A DNA stretch of 64,000 nucleotides from Anaeromyxobacter oryzisoli (GTDB lineage: Bacteria > Myxococcota > Myxococcia > Myxococcales > Anaeromyxobacteraceae). Location of the stretch: the NCBI RefSeq assembly GCF_022690765.1, contig NZ_JALCZA010000016.1:1-64000 (forward strand). Direction: 5' to 3'. The first letter of the stretch is position 1. Each line of letters opens with the position of its first letter. A program made the translations under genes and the position numbers. The notes under the pieces were generated by a model. The model did no database searches. It saw only the letters and a program-made list of their open reading frames with translations, and was not told the origin of the DNA. Positions 10,498 to 19,473 of the stretch are shown here, one piece after another.

Positions 10498-10513
10498 AGC
10501 AAGAGGCCTGCCA
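10498..10513 (-). promoter_or_regulatory. Sigma-54 promoter of the formate dehydrogenase operon
   Basis: Minus-strand TGGCAGGCCTCTTGCT matches the -24/-12 consensus TGGCACG-N4-TTGCW at nearly every position, with the correct GG-to-GC spacing of 10. It lies about 62 bp before the fdnG ATG and is preceded by a palindromic upstream site. Confidence 0.85.
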
Positions 10514-10626
10514 CGCGGAGAGGATCCGCGACCCGGACGAAGAGCGGAATTCCCGCGCAACGTCCGCGCGTCCGGAGGCCGTTCGGCCCTGCCGGCGCAC
10601 CCGTTGCCGAGCCGAGGCGCCCCGTC

Positions 10627-10655
10627 TGTCACGCGAGTCGCGTGACATGTCACGC
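10627..10655. promoter_or_regulatory. Probable enhancer site for the adjacent sigma-54 activator
   Basis: A perfect 10+1+10 palindrome, TGTCACGCGA-G-TCGCGTGACA (10627-10647), is followed at once by a third half-site TGTCACG (10649-10655). It sits about 130 bp upstream of the -24/-12 promoter, a usual distance for a sigma-54 enhancer, and just downstream of the activator gene. A further TGTCACG lies at 12756-12762 before the activator's own start. Binding by that activator is inferred. Confidence 0.7.
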
Positions 10656-10691
10656 CTCCGGCGAGACGGTCGCAGCGCGCCGGAGGGAGCG

Positions 10692-12734
10692 TCAGCGGGT
10701 GATGCCGAACTTCCGGAGCCGCCGGTAGAGCGTCATCCGCGACACTCCGAGCGAGCTCGCGGTCCGGGCGATGTTCCAGCCCGACGCGTCGAGGGCCGCG
10801 ACCAGCTCCTCGCGCCCCGGCTCGTCCTCCGCGGCGGACGCCTCGGGCCGCCGCCCGGCGCCCGCCGCGCACGGGCCGCTCGCGCCCTGCTCGCACGGGA
10901 GCGACGGGTCCGGCTGGCACGGCAGGCTGCACGTCGCCGGGCGGCCCCGCGGCGCGAGCCCGCGGAGATCGACGAGCAGCAGGTCGCGCGGCTCGATCGG
11001 CGGCGCGGCGACCACCGCGGCGGCCCGCATGATCGCGTTCTCGAGCTCACGGACGTTCCCGGGCCAGCGGTGCTTCGCGAGCACCTCCAGGGCCGCGTCG
11101 GAGAGCGTGAGCCCCACGCGCCCCATCCGCTCCTCCGCCTCGGCGAGGAAGGTCCGGGCGAGGAGCGGCACGTCCTCGAGCCGGTCGCGGAGCGGCGGGA
11201 TCGGGATCGAGAGCACGTTCAGGCGGAAGAACAGATCGTGCCGGAAGCGGCCGGCAGCGACCTCGCCGTCCAGCCGGCGGTTGGTCGCGGCGACGATCCG
11301 GACGTCCACCGGCCGCGCCCGGCTGCCGCCGAGCCGCACGACCTCGCGCTCCTGCAGGACGCGCAGGAGCGCGGTCTGAGCCTGCGCCGGCAGCTCGCTC
11401 ACCTCGTCGAGGAAGAGCGTCCCGCCGTTCGCCTCCTCGAGCTTCCCGGCCTTCCCCTCGCGCTGGCCGCCGGTGAACGTCCCGGGCTCGTAGCCGAACA
11501 GCTCGGCCTCGACGAGCGCGGTCGGGATGGCGCCGCAGTTCAGGGCGACGAGCCGCTTCTCCGCGCGCGCGCTCGCCGCGTGGATCCCCTGCGCGAAGAG
11601 CTCCTTGCCGGTCCCGGACTCGCCCACCAGCACCACCGGCAGGTCGTTCCGCGCCGCCACCCGCGCGAGGTCGATCGCGGCCCGGATCGCCTCGGAGCGT
11701 CCGCGGATCGGCGCGAACGCCTCCCGCATCGCGGCCGGCGACGGCGCGCCGCGGGCGGCCCGCGCCGTCGTCGCGGGCGGCAGCACCCGCAGGATCGCGC
11801 CGACGGCCGCGCCCTCGTGCGTCACGACCGACGCGAAGGCCCGGCGCCGGTCGCCGCCGTGGCCGGCCCATTCGATCGGGAGGGCGTCGTCGCCCGCGCC
11901 GGCCGCGCCGCGCAGCGCGGCGAGCACGCGGTCCCGGGCGTCCACGGGGAGCTCGCCGTCCTCGAGCGCGAGCCGGCGCAGCGCGGCGCCGTTCGCCTCG
12001 AGCACGCGCCCGCGCGCGTCCACCGCCACGAGCGCGTCGCCGGAGTCGCGCGCGTCGCGCAGCGCGTAGCGGACGATCCCGTCGCGCACCGCCTGGCGCG
12101 CCCGGAGCCGCTCCGAGATCGCGGCGGCGATCGCGGCCGCGGTCGCGAGCGCGGGCGGCGCGGGAGCGTCCCAGGGTGCGGTGAGATCCACCACCCCGAC
12201 CGGCGCGTCCGAGCCCGGCACGAGGATCGGCGCCGCCGCGCTCGTCCAGCCGTGCCAGGCCTCGACGAAGTGCTCCGACGCGAACACCTCGGTCGCGCAG
12301 CGCTCGACGAGGGTCGTCCCGGGGCCGTTCGTGCCGGTCGCGTCCTCGCGCCAGCTCGCGCCGGGGCGGAAGTTCGCGGTGGCGAGCGCGTCCGCCACCG
12401 CGGGGTCCCCGCCCAGGTGGAGCAGCCAGCCGGCGGCGTCGAAGAGGGCGAGGACGTGCCCCGCCTCGCGGAGCCGGGCGGAGAAGGCCTCGAGGACCGG
12501 GCCGGCGGCCACGTACGCCTCGTCCTCCTCGCAGCGGCGCTGCCAGAGGTCGTCGGTCGGGACGACCGGCGCGCGGCAGATCGTGCGATCGATCCGGTAG
12601 ACGTCGCGGGCGCGCGTCCACGATCGCGCGATCTCCGGGCGCACGCCGTCCAGGACGCCGTCGCCGACGAAGCGCGCCCACGCGCGATCGAGCTGGCGCC
12701 TGATCGCCGGGCGGTCCGCGAGATCCCGTCGCAC
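10692..12734 (-). CDS. AcoR-like sigma-54-dependent transcriptional activator, probable regulator of the fdh operon
   Basis: About 680 residues: an N-terminal GAF-like sensor region (roughly 80-200), a PAS-like segment (about 215-320), an AAA+ domain (Walker A GESGTGKE near 371-378, Walker B LFLDE near 440) and a C-terminal Fis-type helix-turn-helix (about 640-675). The sigma-54 contact loop reads GTFTGG instead of the usual GAFTGA but keeps the Thr. Between AAA+ and DNA-binding domains is a cysteine-rich linker, C-x3-C-x8-C-x6-C. I prefer the GTG at 12734-12732; the in-frame ATG at 12818 adds 28 residues with rare codons such as GTA, CTT and TCA. It lies directly upstream of the fdh operon in the same orientation. 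Confidence 0.88.
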   Translation of the reverse strand: MRRDLADRPAIRRQLDRAWARFVGDGVLDGVRPEIARSWTRARDVYRIDRTICRAPVVPTDDLWQRRCEEDEAYVAAGPVLEAFSARLREAGHVLALFDAAGWLLHLGGDPAVADALATANFRPGASWREDATGTNGPGTTLVERCATEVFASEHFVEAWHGWTSAAAPILVPGSDAPVGVVDLTAPWDAPAPPALATAAAIAAAISERLRARQAVRDGIVRYALRDARDSGDALVAVDARGRVLEANGAALRRLALEDGELPVDARDRVLAALRGAAGAGDDALPIEWAGHGGDRRRAFASVVTHEGAAVGAILRVLPPATTARAARGAPSPAAMREAFAPIRGRSEAIRAAIDLARVAARNDLPVVLVGESGTGKELFAQGIHAASARAEKRLVALNCGAIPTALVEAELFGYEPGTFTGGQREGKAGKLEEANGGTLFLDEVSELPAQAQTALLRVLQEREVVRLGGSRARPVDVRIVAATNRRLDGEVAAGRFRHDLFFRLNVLSIPIPPLRDRLEDVPLLARTFLAEAEERMGRVGLTLSDAALEVLAKHRWPGNVRELENAIMRAAAVVAAPPIEPRDLLLVDLRGLAPRGRPATCSLPCQPDPSLPCEQGASGPCAAGAGRRPEASAAEDEPGREELVAALDASGWNIARTASSLGVSRMTLYRRLRKFGITR

Positions 12735-12938
12735 GGTGCCGCAGCCTACCGGCACTGTCACGTATCGCTCAAGTGAGGGCGTCCGGAATACATGCAGGGG
12801 CCGTTCCGGGAGCGCCATTCCGCACGGCGCGGCGGGATGCACCGGGAGTCCGTGCGTGCGCTCTCCCGCTCGTTTCCATTGCAGGCCTCGTTCGTGCACT
12901 ATGCCGGCCGTGTGATCGCTCGCGACGGAGGAAACGGC

Positions 12939-14900
12939 TTGCTCAAGACGCTCTCGACCCGGGATCTCGACCTCCGTCGCAAGATCCTCGTCGTCGCCCT
13001 GCTCCCGACGGCGCTGCTCGTCACGGCGTTCCTCGCGGTGTTCGCCGTCCAGCGCAGCCGCGTCGCCGGCGAGGTCGAGGCCGGGATGGGCCGCCTGGCC
13101 GAGGAGAGCCTCACCCGGGCGGCCCGGGACCTCCGCACCCTCTGCGGGGCGACGCACCAGGAGCTGTCCGCCCAGGTGCCGCGCAGCCAGCGGGTCGCCC
13201 GCGATCAGCTCGAGCGCACCGGGCCCCTCTCCTTCTCGCGCGAGACGGTGACCTGGCACGCCCGCAACCAGCTCGACGGCAGCGTCTCCGACGTCGTGCT
13301 GGCGAAGCTGCTGCTCGGCGGCACCTGGACCGGCCAGAACTCCGACGCCTCCAGGCCGACCATCCTGGTGGACCGCGTGCGCGAGCTCGTCGGCGCCGAG
13401 GCGACCCTGTTCCAGCGGATGAACGAGCGCGGGGACATGCTCCGTGTCGCCACCACCGTGCCGGACCGGGCCGGCGGGCGCGCCATCGGGACGTACATCC
13501 CCGCCGTCGATCCCGACGGGCGCCCGGACCCGGTGGTCTCCACCGTGCTCCGGGGCGAGCCGTACCGCGGGCGAGCCCGCGTGCTCGACGCCTGGTACCT
13601 GTCGGGCTACGAGCCGATCCGCGACGCCTCCGGCCGGATCGCCGGGATGCTCTTCATCGGGCTCCGGCAGGACGCGCTCGAGGGGATCCGCGCCGGCGTC
13701 GCCGCGTCGCGCATCGGGCGGACCGGCGTCATGTACGTGCTCGGCGGCACCGGGAACCAGCGCGGCCACTACGTCATCCCGCCGCCGGGCCACGCCGACG
13801 GCGAGGACGCGTGGGGCGCCCGCGACGCGCGCGGGGACGAGCACGTGCAGCGGATCGTGCGGGCTGCGCTCGCCGCGCCCGGCGAGACGGTGCAGGTCTC
13901 GTACGCCGATCCCCGCGACGGTCGCGAGCGGGTCGCGGCCGTCACCTACTTCGGGCCGTGGGACTGGGTGATCGTCGCCGACATGGACCGGGAGGAGGCG
14001 GTCGCCGCGCTCCGCCAGGTGCAGTCCTCGCTCTTCGCGGCGGTGAGCGCGGTGGTCGGGCTCGCGCTGCTCCTCGTGGTCCTCAGCGTCTGGGCCGCCC
14101 GGCGCGCGGCGGCCCGGATCGCCGCGCCGCTCGAGGCGATGGCGGTCGCGGCGGAGCGGATCGCCGAGGGCGACGTCCAGCAGGCGGTGACGTACCGGTC
14201 CGGGGACGAGGTCGGCCGGCTCGCGGACGCGTTCCGCGGCACGATCTCGTACCTGCAGGAGGTCGCCCGCGGCGCCGCCGCGATCGCCGACGGCGATCTC
14301 TCCACCCCGCTCGTGCTCCGGTCCGACCGCGACCAGCTCACCCGGAGCTTCCAGTCCGCCCAGGCCGAGGTGCGCCGGGTGGTCGAGGACATGGATCGGC
14401 TCACCCACGCGGCCGTCGAGGGACGCCTCGACACGCGCGCCGACGCGTCGCGACACCGGGGTGACTTCCGGCGGATCGTCGAGGGCGTCAACGCGACCCT
14501 CTCCACCCTGGTGAGCCACCTCGACGCGCTGCCGGCGCCGGCGATGATCGTCAGCCCGGAGTACGAGATCCGGTACATGAACCACACCGGGGCGAGCCTC
14601 CTCGGCCGCACCCAGGCGGAGCTGGTCGGCACGAGGTGCTACGACAGCTTCCGCAGCACCGACTGCCGGACGGATCGCTGCGCGTGCTTCCGCGCGATGC
14701 AGCGCGGCGGCGAGGCGAGCAGCGAGGCGGACGCCCACCCGGAGGGGCTCGACCTCCACATCCTGTACTCGGCGGTCCCGCTCCGCGCCCCCGACGGCCG
14801 CGTCGTCGGCGCCTTCGAGGTCGTCACCGAGCAGTTCGCCGTGAAGGGCGCCGCCCGCGCCGCCGCCGCGCCGCCCGCGCGCGGCGAGCCGGCTCGCTAG
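12939..14900 (+). CDS. Cache-HAMP-HAMP-PAS membrane sensor without a recognisable output domain
   Basis: About 653 residues from a TTG preceded by GGAGG at a seven-base spacing; in-frame upstream starts (ATG 12792, GTG 12912) lack such a site. It has a transmembrane helix near residue 15, then a large periplasmic part with Cache-like features (DAWYLSGYEPI, then an FGPWDWVIVADMD segment). A second helix precedes a HAMP domain (ARRAAARIAAPLEAMAVAAE), followed by a second HAMP-like unit (GDLSTPL). The C-terminal PAS domain carries a four-cysteine stretch (DCRTDRCACF and the preceding TRCYD). It resembles the N-terminal half of a chemoreceptor, but neither the signalling hairpin nor a kinase core follows. 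Function unknown. Confidence 0.8.
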   Translation: MLKTLSTRDLDLRRKILVVALLPTALLVTAFLAVFAVQRSRVAGEVEAGMGRLAEESLTRAARDLRTLCGATHQELSAQVPRSQRVARDQLERTGPLSFSRETVTWHARNQLDGSVSDVVLAKLLLGGTWTGQNSDASRPTILVDRVRELVGAEATLFQRMNERGDMLRVATTVPDRAGGRAIGTYIPAVDPDGRPDPVVSTVLRGEPYRGRARVLDAWYLSGYEPIRDASGRIAGMLFIGLRQDALEGIRAGVAASRIGRTGVMYVLGGTGNQRGHYVIPPPGHADGEDAWGARDARGDEHVQRIVRAALAAPGETVQVSYADPRDGRERVAAVTYFGPWDWVIVADMDREEAVAALRQVQSSLFAAVSAVVGLALLLVVLSVWAARRAAARIAAPLEAMAVAAERIAEGDVQQAVTYRSGDEVGRLADAFRGTISYLQEVARGAAAIADGDLSTPLVLRSDRDQLTRSFQSAQAEVRRVVEDMDRLTHAAVEGRLDTRADASRHRGDFRRIVEGVNATLSTLVSHLDALPAPAMIVSPEYEIRYMNHTGASLLGRTQAELVGTRCYDSFRSTDCRTDRCACFRAMQRGGEASSEADAHPEGLDLHILYSAVPLRAPDGRVVGAFEVVTEQFAVKGAARAAAAPPARGEPAR

Positions 14901-14916
14901 CTCCGGCGGGGAAGGA

Positions 14917-15369
14917 TCAGAGGATCGGGATCGGGACCGCGAACCGCAGCCCGATCATCGATTTCCCCGCGAGCGAGCCGATCTCGAGGCCGAAGTCGAG
15001 CATCGGCAGGTGCACCCCGATCCCGCCCGCGCCGTGAAAGCGGACCTCGTTCGAGTCCTCGACGATGATCCACGGCCCGAGGAGCCCCTCGAGGTAGAGG
15101 GGGCCGGCGAGCAGCCGCACCCGCGCGTCGATCGGGATGCCGAAGTGACCGGGGTTGGTGATCCCGAGCACGCCGAAGCGGCCACCCACCGCGACGTGCG
15201 GCACCTGCACGATGGGGGCGTCGGCGGCGAGGGTGAGCTGGAAGGCCCCCCTCGCCGGATCCGGCAGGTAGTCCGCCCCGGCACCGAGCTCGATCCCTGC
15301 CCGGGCCGGCGCGGCCCACGCGAGCGCGGCCGCGACCGCAGCCGCCACGACCATCCCTCGAGAGCTCAT
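14917..15369 (-). CDS. Small secreted protein, possibly a short outer-membrane barrel
   Basis: A 150-residue protein starting MSSRGMVVAAAVAAALAWA, a clear Sec signal peptide ending near ARAG. The mature part alternates polar and hydrophobic residues with Gly-rich turns, in the style of a small beta-barrel or beta-sandwich, and ends in a hydrophobic strand (RFAVPIPIL). The ATG overlaps the stop of the SET-domain gene (ATGA), so the two are co-translated. I recognise no family. Confidence 0.65.
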   Translation of the reverse strand: MSSRGMVVAAAVAAALAWAAPARAGIELGAGADYLPDPARGAFQLTLAADAPIVQVPHVAVGGRFGVLGITNPGHFGIPIDARVRLLAGPLYLEGLLGPWIIVEDSNEVRFHGAGGIGVHLPMLDFGLEIGSLAGKSMIGLRFAVPIPIL

Positions 15370-15794
15370 CGCGTCCTCCCCGCAGGCGCGCGGCGACGCC
15401 ACTCCAGCGCCTGCTCGACATACTGCGCGTGGTCCGCGTCGAACGCCGCGTAGTCGCAGGTCAGCTCCTCGCCCTCCGCGATGTCGCGCGCCGCGACCGT
15501 CGTGCCGCCCTTCGCGTCGGGCAGATCCAGGCAGTTCGGATCCGGCGCGTGGTTGAAGAAGCGCGCGTCGTCCCCGCAGAGCACGTACGTGCCGAGCACC
15601 CGATCGCGGTAGGAGTACTTCCGGATCTGCGCCCGCGCCGGCGGCGCGAGCGCCTCGATCTGCGACGCGGTGAGCTGAACGTCGATCGCGGGATCGAGCC
15701 GCCAGATCAACGTCCCCTTACGGACCGGCTCGGCGGCGAACAGGCCGATGCCGTGGATCGGGCTCTTCTCGAGGAGGGTCTTCACGAGGAGCAT
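15366..15794 (-). CDS. SET-domain protein, predicted protein-lysine methyltransferase
   Basis: A 142-residue protein that is almost all SET domain. Recognisable parts are the N-terminal GIGLFAAEPVRKGTLIW, the FFNHAPDPNC motif (the knot sequence that positions SAM and the substrate lysine) and EGEELTCDY near the C-terminus. Family members methylate lysines using S-adenosylmethionine; in bacteria the substrates are mostly unknown. The ATG at 15794 follows a short AGG. The stop overlaps the start of the small secreted protein. No DNA-binding or targeting domain is attached. Confidence 0.85.
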   Translation of the reverse strand: MLLVKTLLEKSPIHGIGLFAAEPVRKGTLIWRLDPAIDVQLTASQIEALAPPARAQIRKYSYRDRVLGTYVLCGDDARFFNHAPDPNCLDLPDAKGGTTVAARDIAEGEELTCDYAAFDADHAQYVEQALEWRRRAPAGRTR

Positions 15795-15963
15795 GCGCCT
15801 GTTCCTGTTTTGCCCAAACCTATGACGGACCGACGCACGTGACGCAACTTCCCGGTGGCCGCTCCGTTGCGCGCGGGCGCGCACCCGCGGGCTGCGGTGC
15901 GAACCCGTGCAGAAGGCGGACGATTCGACTACCTTCCGCCTGGCTCCTCCCGGGACCTCGCGC

Positions 15964-18219
15964 ATGAAGATGCCCTCGACCCTGCCGGCTGTCCTGCGCC
16001 GCCGAGGCGCGCTCGCGGCGGTGGCCGCGACGGGGCTCGCCTGCTCCGCGGGAGCGGCGCTCTACGTGCGAGCCGTGGTCCAGGCCCAGCAGGACAGCCG
16101 CTTCGGGGAGATCGTCAGCGCCAGCACCGCCGCAGTCCGGGACCGGATGGACGCGTACGCCCAGGTCCTGCGCGCCGCCCGCGGCGGGGTCACCTCGCTG
16201 GGCCGCGATCCGACCGCGCGTGAGTTCGAGATCTTCGCGGACAGTGTCGCCTTCGCCGAGCACTACCCGGGGATCCAGGGGCTCGGCTGGAGCGTGGCCC
16301 TGTCCCCGTCCGAGGTCGTCGCGCACGAGGCGGCCCAGCGCGCCGCGGGCCGGACCAGCTACCGCGTCTGGCCGAAGGGGGAGCGCCCGCTCTACAGCGC
16401 GATCGAGATGCTGTACCCGCCCGACTGGCGGAACGAGCGCGCGATCGGCTACGACATGTACTCCGACCCGGTCCGGCGCGCGGCGATGGAGCGCGCCCGG
16501 GACACCGGCGAGATCGCCGCGACCAGCCCGGTCGAGCTCGTCCAGGAGGCCGGGCGCGAGCGGCAGGCCGGGTTCCTGCTCTACGCGGCGGTCCTGGCCC
16601 GCCGCGGGGATCCCGCGTCGCTCCGGGGCTGGGTCTACGCCCCGTTCCGCGCCACCGACCTGATCTCGGCGGCGCTCGCCGGTGAGCGCCGTCGCGCGGT
16701 GGGCCTCACCGTGTTCGACGGCGGCGAGCCCGATCCCGCCGCGCTCCTGCACGACGACGGCCTGCCTCCCGCCGGCGCGGTGCGGGTGCTCGACGCCCGC
16801 ATCCCGGTGGGGGGCCGCAGCTGGCTCCTCCGGTTCACCGCGGGCCCCGGCTTCGCGACGTTGCCCGAGCGGCTCCTCCCGCCCGCCGCGCTCGCGCTCG
16901 GGCTCGCCCTCACCGCGCTGCTCTGCTGGATCACCGGGACCGAGGCGCGCGCCCGGCGGCGCGCCGAGCTGACGGTCCGCCGGACGGCGCTCCTGGCCGG
17001 GGCGGGCAAGGCGCTCTCGGCCTCGCTCGAGTACGACCGGACCCTCGCGCGGACCGCGCGCCTCGTCGCCGGCCGGGTCGCCGACGCCTGCGTCGTCTGC
17101 GTCCTCGAGCCCGAGGGGCCGCTGTGGCGCGTGGGCCACCGCGATCCGGCGATCGCCCGGCGCCTCGCCGACGCCCTCCTCGCCGCCGGCGTGGACGAGG
17201 CCGCCCTCGAGGCCCTGCCGCCGCCCGCGCACGCGCGCCCCGGGGGCGGCCCGCCCGCCGTGCCCCCGGCCCGGCCCACGCCGGTGCTCGCCCGCGCCCT
17301 CGCCGACGCCGGGCTCCGCGCCGCCCTCACCGCGCCCATGCAGGCGCGGGGCGAGGCGTTCGGGGCGGTCACGTTCCTCGCCGCGCGCGCGCGCCACCTC
17401 GGCCGCGCCGACGCGAGCCTCGTCGGCGATCTCGCCCGGCTCGCCTCCGCCGCGGTGGACACCGCCCGCCTCTACCGCCGCGCGCAGGAGGCGGTGCGCT
17501 ACCGGGACGAGTTCCTCTCGATCGCGTCGCACGAGCTGAAGACGCCCCTCACCTCGCTCGGGCTCCAGACGGAGAGCCTCCTCGTCACGGCGCGCCGCGA
17601 GGGCTCGGAGCCCCTCGCCCGCAAGGCCGAGGTGATCCGGCGCAGCGTCGAGCGGCTCGCGCGCCTCGTCGCGAGCCTGCTCGACCTCACCCGGACCAGC
17701 GCCGGGCACCTCGAGCTGGAGCTCGAGGACGTGGACCTCGCCGCCCTCGCACGCGACGTGATCGAGCGGTTCGAGGAGGAGGCGGCGCGGACCGGGTGCG
17801 CGCTGCGGCTCGACGCTCCCACGCCGATCGTGGGGCGCTGGGACCGGCTCCGCCTCGACCAGGTGCTCACGAACCTGCTCTCGAACGCGGTGAAGTACGG
17901 GGCCGGGCGCCCGGTGAGGGTGCAGGCGACCAGCCGCGACGGCCTCGCCACGTTGAGGGTCGAGGACCACGGGATCGGCGTGTCCGCGGCGGACCAGCGG
18001 CGGATCTTCGAGCGGTTCGAGCGCGCGGTGTCGCGGCGCAACTACGGCGGGTTCGGGCTCGGCCTCTGGATCGTGCGCGAGATCGCCGAGGCGCTCGGCG
18101 GCCGCGTGTCCGTCGAGAGCACGCCGGAGGTCGGATCGATCTTCACGGTCGAGCTGCCGCTCGTGGCGGAGCTCGCGCCGCCCCGCTCGGCGGCGCCCCC
18201 CCGCGCGCCGGCCCGGTGA
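15964..18219 (+). CDS. CHASE-GAF sensor histidine kinase
   Basis: About 751 residues from the first ATG; a GTG at 15907 is also in frame. A transmembrane helix (ALAAVAATGLACSAGAALYV) is followed by a periplasmic CHASE domain with its YPGIQGLGWS signature, then a second helix near residue 320. A GAF-like region comes next. The HisKA box is FLSIASHELKTPLTSLGL with His as phospho-acceptor, and the ATPase shows N (NLLSNAVKYG) and G boxes (GFGLGLWIVREIAE). No receiver domain is attached and no response regulator is adjacent, so this is an orphan kinase. The ligand is unknown; CHASE domains often bind small organic molecules. Confidence 0.9.
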   Translation: MKMPSTLPAVLRRRGALAAVAATGLACSAGAALYVRAVVQAQQDSRFGEIVSASTAAVRDRMDAYAQVLRAARGGVTSLGRDPTAREFEIFADSVAFAEHYPGIQGLGWSVALSPSEVVAHEAAQRAAGRTSYRVWPKGERPLYSAIEMLYPPDWRNERAIGYDMYSDPVRRAAMERARDTGEIAATSPVELVQEAGRERQAGFLLYAAVLARRGDPASLRGWVYAPFRATDLISAALAGERRRAVGLTVFDGGEPDPAALLHDDGLPPAGAVRVLDARIPVGGRSWLLRFTAGPGFATLPERLLPPAALALGLALTALLCWITGTEARARRRAELTVRRTALLAGAGKALSASLEYDRTLARTARLVAGRVADACVVCVLEPEGPLWRVGHRDPAIARRLADALLAAGVDEAALEALPPPAHARPGGGPPAVPPARPTPVLARALADAGLRAALTAPMQARGEAFGAVTFLAARARHLGRADASLVGDLARLASAAVDTARLYRRAQEAVRYRDEFLSIASHELKTPLTSLGLQTESLLVTARREGSEPLARKAEVIRRSVERLARLVASLLDLTRTSAGHLELELEDVDLAALARDVIERFEEEAARTGCALRLDAPTPIVGRWDRLRLDQVLTNLLSNAVKYGAGRPVRVQATSRDGLATLRVEDHGIGVSAADQRRIFERFERAVSRRNYGGFGLGLWIVREIAEALGGRVSVESTPEVGSIFTVELPLVAELAPPRSAAPPRAPAR

Positions 18220-18283
18220 ACGGCGTCCCGGCGCCCGCCGCCCACGGGGCGCGGGGCCGTCGGGCGCGCGCCCTCGCCCTGCA

Positions 18284-19450
18284 TCAGCCCACCACGCACA
18301 CCCCGTCGGTACAGACGCCGGCGCCACCGGCGCCGCACGCGCTTCCGTTCGGCGCCGCGCCGGCGTCGACGCAGGACTGGACCCCGGTCGCGGCGTCGCA
18401 CGCGGTGACGCCCGTCCGACACTCGGCCGCGAGGGCGCACTGCAAGCCCGCGACGCAGGCGCGGAGGTCCCAGGTCGCGGAGACGATGCCGTCCAGCCCG
18501 CAGTCCTTCGTGTACGTGCCGGCGAGGCGGTCCGCCGCGACGACCTGGTCGGGCGAATAGGCTCCCGCGCAGCGGGTCAGGTTGATGGACATGGTGTCGA
18601 ACAGCGCGGGGAGGAGCTCGGTCGTGACCGCGCCGCCGGGCGCCGTGCAGGTCAGCGTCCACGTCGCGCCGATGCCCCACCGGAAGACCGGCGGCGCGCT
18701 CTTGTGCAGCTCGGCGACGCTGAACGGCAGCGTCTTCGTCACCTGGTCCGGGAGGCACTGCGCGTCGTTCACGGTGTAGGCGTCCGCCACGGTGAGCGTC
18801 CCGGTCATCACGTAGAGGGTGTCGTACGCGTCGTCGGCCTGGAGGAACAGCGTCGCGCGGCCGGTCGCGGTCATCGGGATGCCCACCGTCTGCACGAGCG
18901 TGATCGGCCCTTCCGCGGCCGCGGTCCCGGCCTGCCAGGTGACCGCCCAGTCGCTGAAGTGCCGCGCCTCCACGGTCAGGGTCTTCGCCGCCGCGTCGCG
19001 GGTCACCGGCTCGACGCGGTGCCAGTAGCCGGCCGCGTCCTGGTACTCGACGCCCACGTCCGCGATGCTCCTGCCCGTCGGATACTGGTCCGGCGCCGCG
19101 AGCGTGAGCGTCACGGGCGTCGTGAAGGTCGTCCCCTCCGGGCCCAGCCGGAACGCCGATCCCACGGCGCCGCGGGCCGTGTTGTCGATCCGCGTGATCG
19201 TGAAGTCCGTCGCCCCCGCCACCGCCCCGGGCGGCACCGCCAACGTCAGCGCGCCGTCCGTCGAGGAGAGCGCCCCCCCCGCAGCCGAGATCGTGGCCGT
19301 CGCCGCGATCGCGAGCGGCGCTCCCGGCGGCGTCGGGGTGGGCACGAGGGCGCCGATCCCGGGGCCGACGAGCCCCGTCCCGTCATACGGCGAGGCGCAC
19401 GCGAACCCTGCGAGGAGGAGCACGCATCCGAGCTGCTCGCCATGGCTCAT
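18284..19450 (-). CDS. Cysteine-rich ZU5-like surface lipoprotein
   Basis: A 388-residue protein with a strong GGGAGGG ribosome-binding site. The signal peptide ends in LLAGFAC, a lipobox, so it is probably a lipoprotein. Residues about 50-150 resemble a ZU5 domain (GGALSSTDGALTLAVPPGAV, then TPVTLTL). The C-terminal 150 residues hold about a dozen cysteines, with repeats like CDAATGVQSCVDAGAAPNG, as in large myxobacterial secreted proteins. It is the last gene of the cytochrome block, 23 bp after an NHL-propeller gene. A structural or adhesive surface role is likely but unproven. Confidence 0.75.
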   Translation of the reverse strand: MSHGEQLGCVLLLAGFACASPYDGTGLVGPGIGALVPTPTPPGAPLAIAATATISAAGGALSSTDGALTLAVPPGAVAGATDFTITRIDNTARGAVGSAFRLGPEGTTFTTPVTLTLAAPDQYPTGRSIADVGVEYQDAAGYWHRVEPVTRDAAAKTLTVEARHFSDWAVTWQAGTAAAEGPITLVQTVGIPMTATGRATLFLQADDAYDTLYVMTGTLTVADAYTVNDAQCLPDQVTKTLPFSVAELHKSAPPVFRWGIGATWTLTCTAPGGAVTTELLPALFDTMSINLTRCAGAYSPDQVVAADRLAGTYTKDCGLDGIVSATWDLRACVAGLQCALAAECRTGVTACDAATGVQSCVDAGAAPNGSACGAGGAGVCTDGVCVVG

Positions 19451-19473
19451 GGTCCCTCCCCGAAGCGCCGGCG

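Noticed and set aside
7014-12776. Very long open frame on the plus strand across the fdh locus
   Set aside because: It is antisense to well-identified genes, Arg/Gly/Ala-rich and without any domain; such frames are expected in high-GC DNA.
12792-12938. Upstream ATG start for the Cache-HAMP-PAS gene
   Set aside because: The added residues look non-coding and a strong GGAGG precedes the TTG at 12939.
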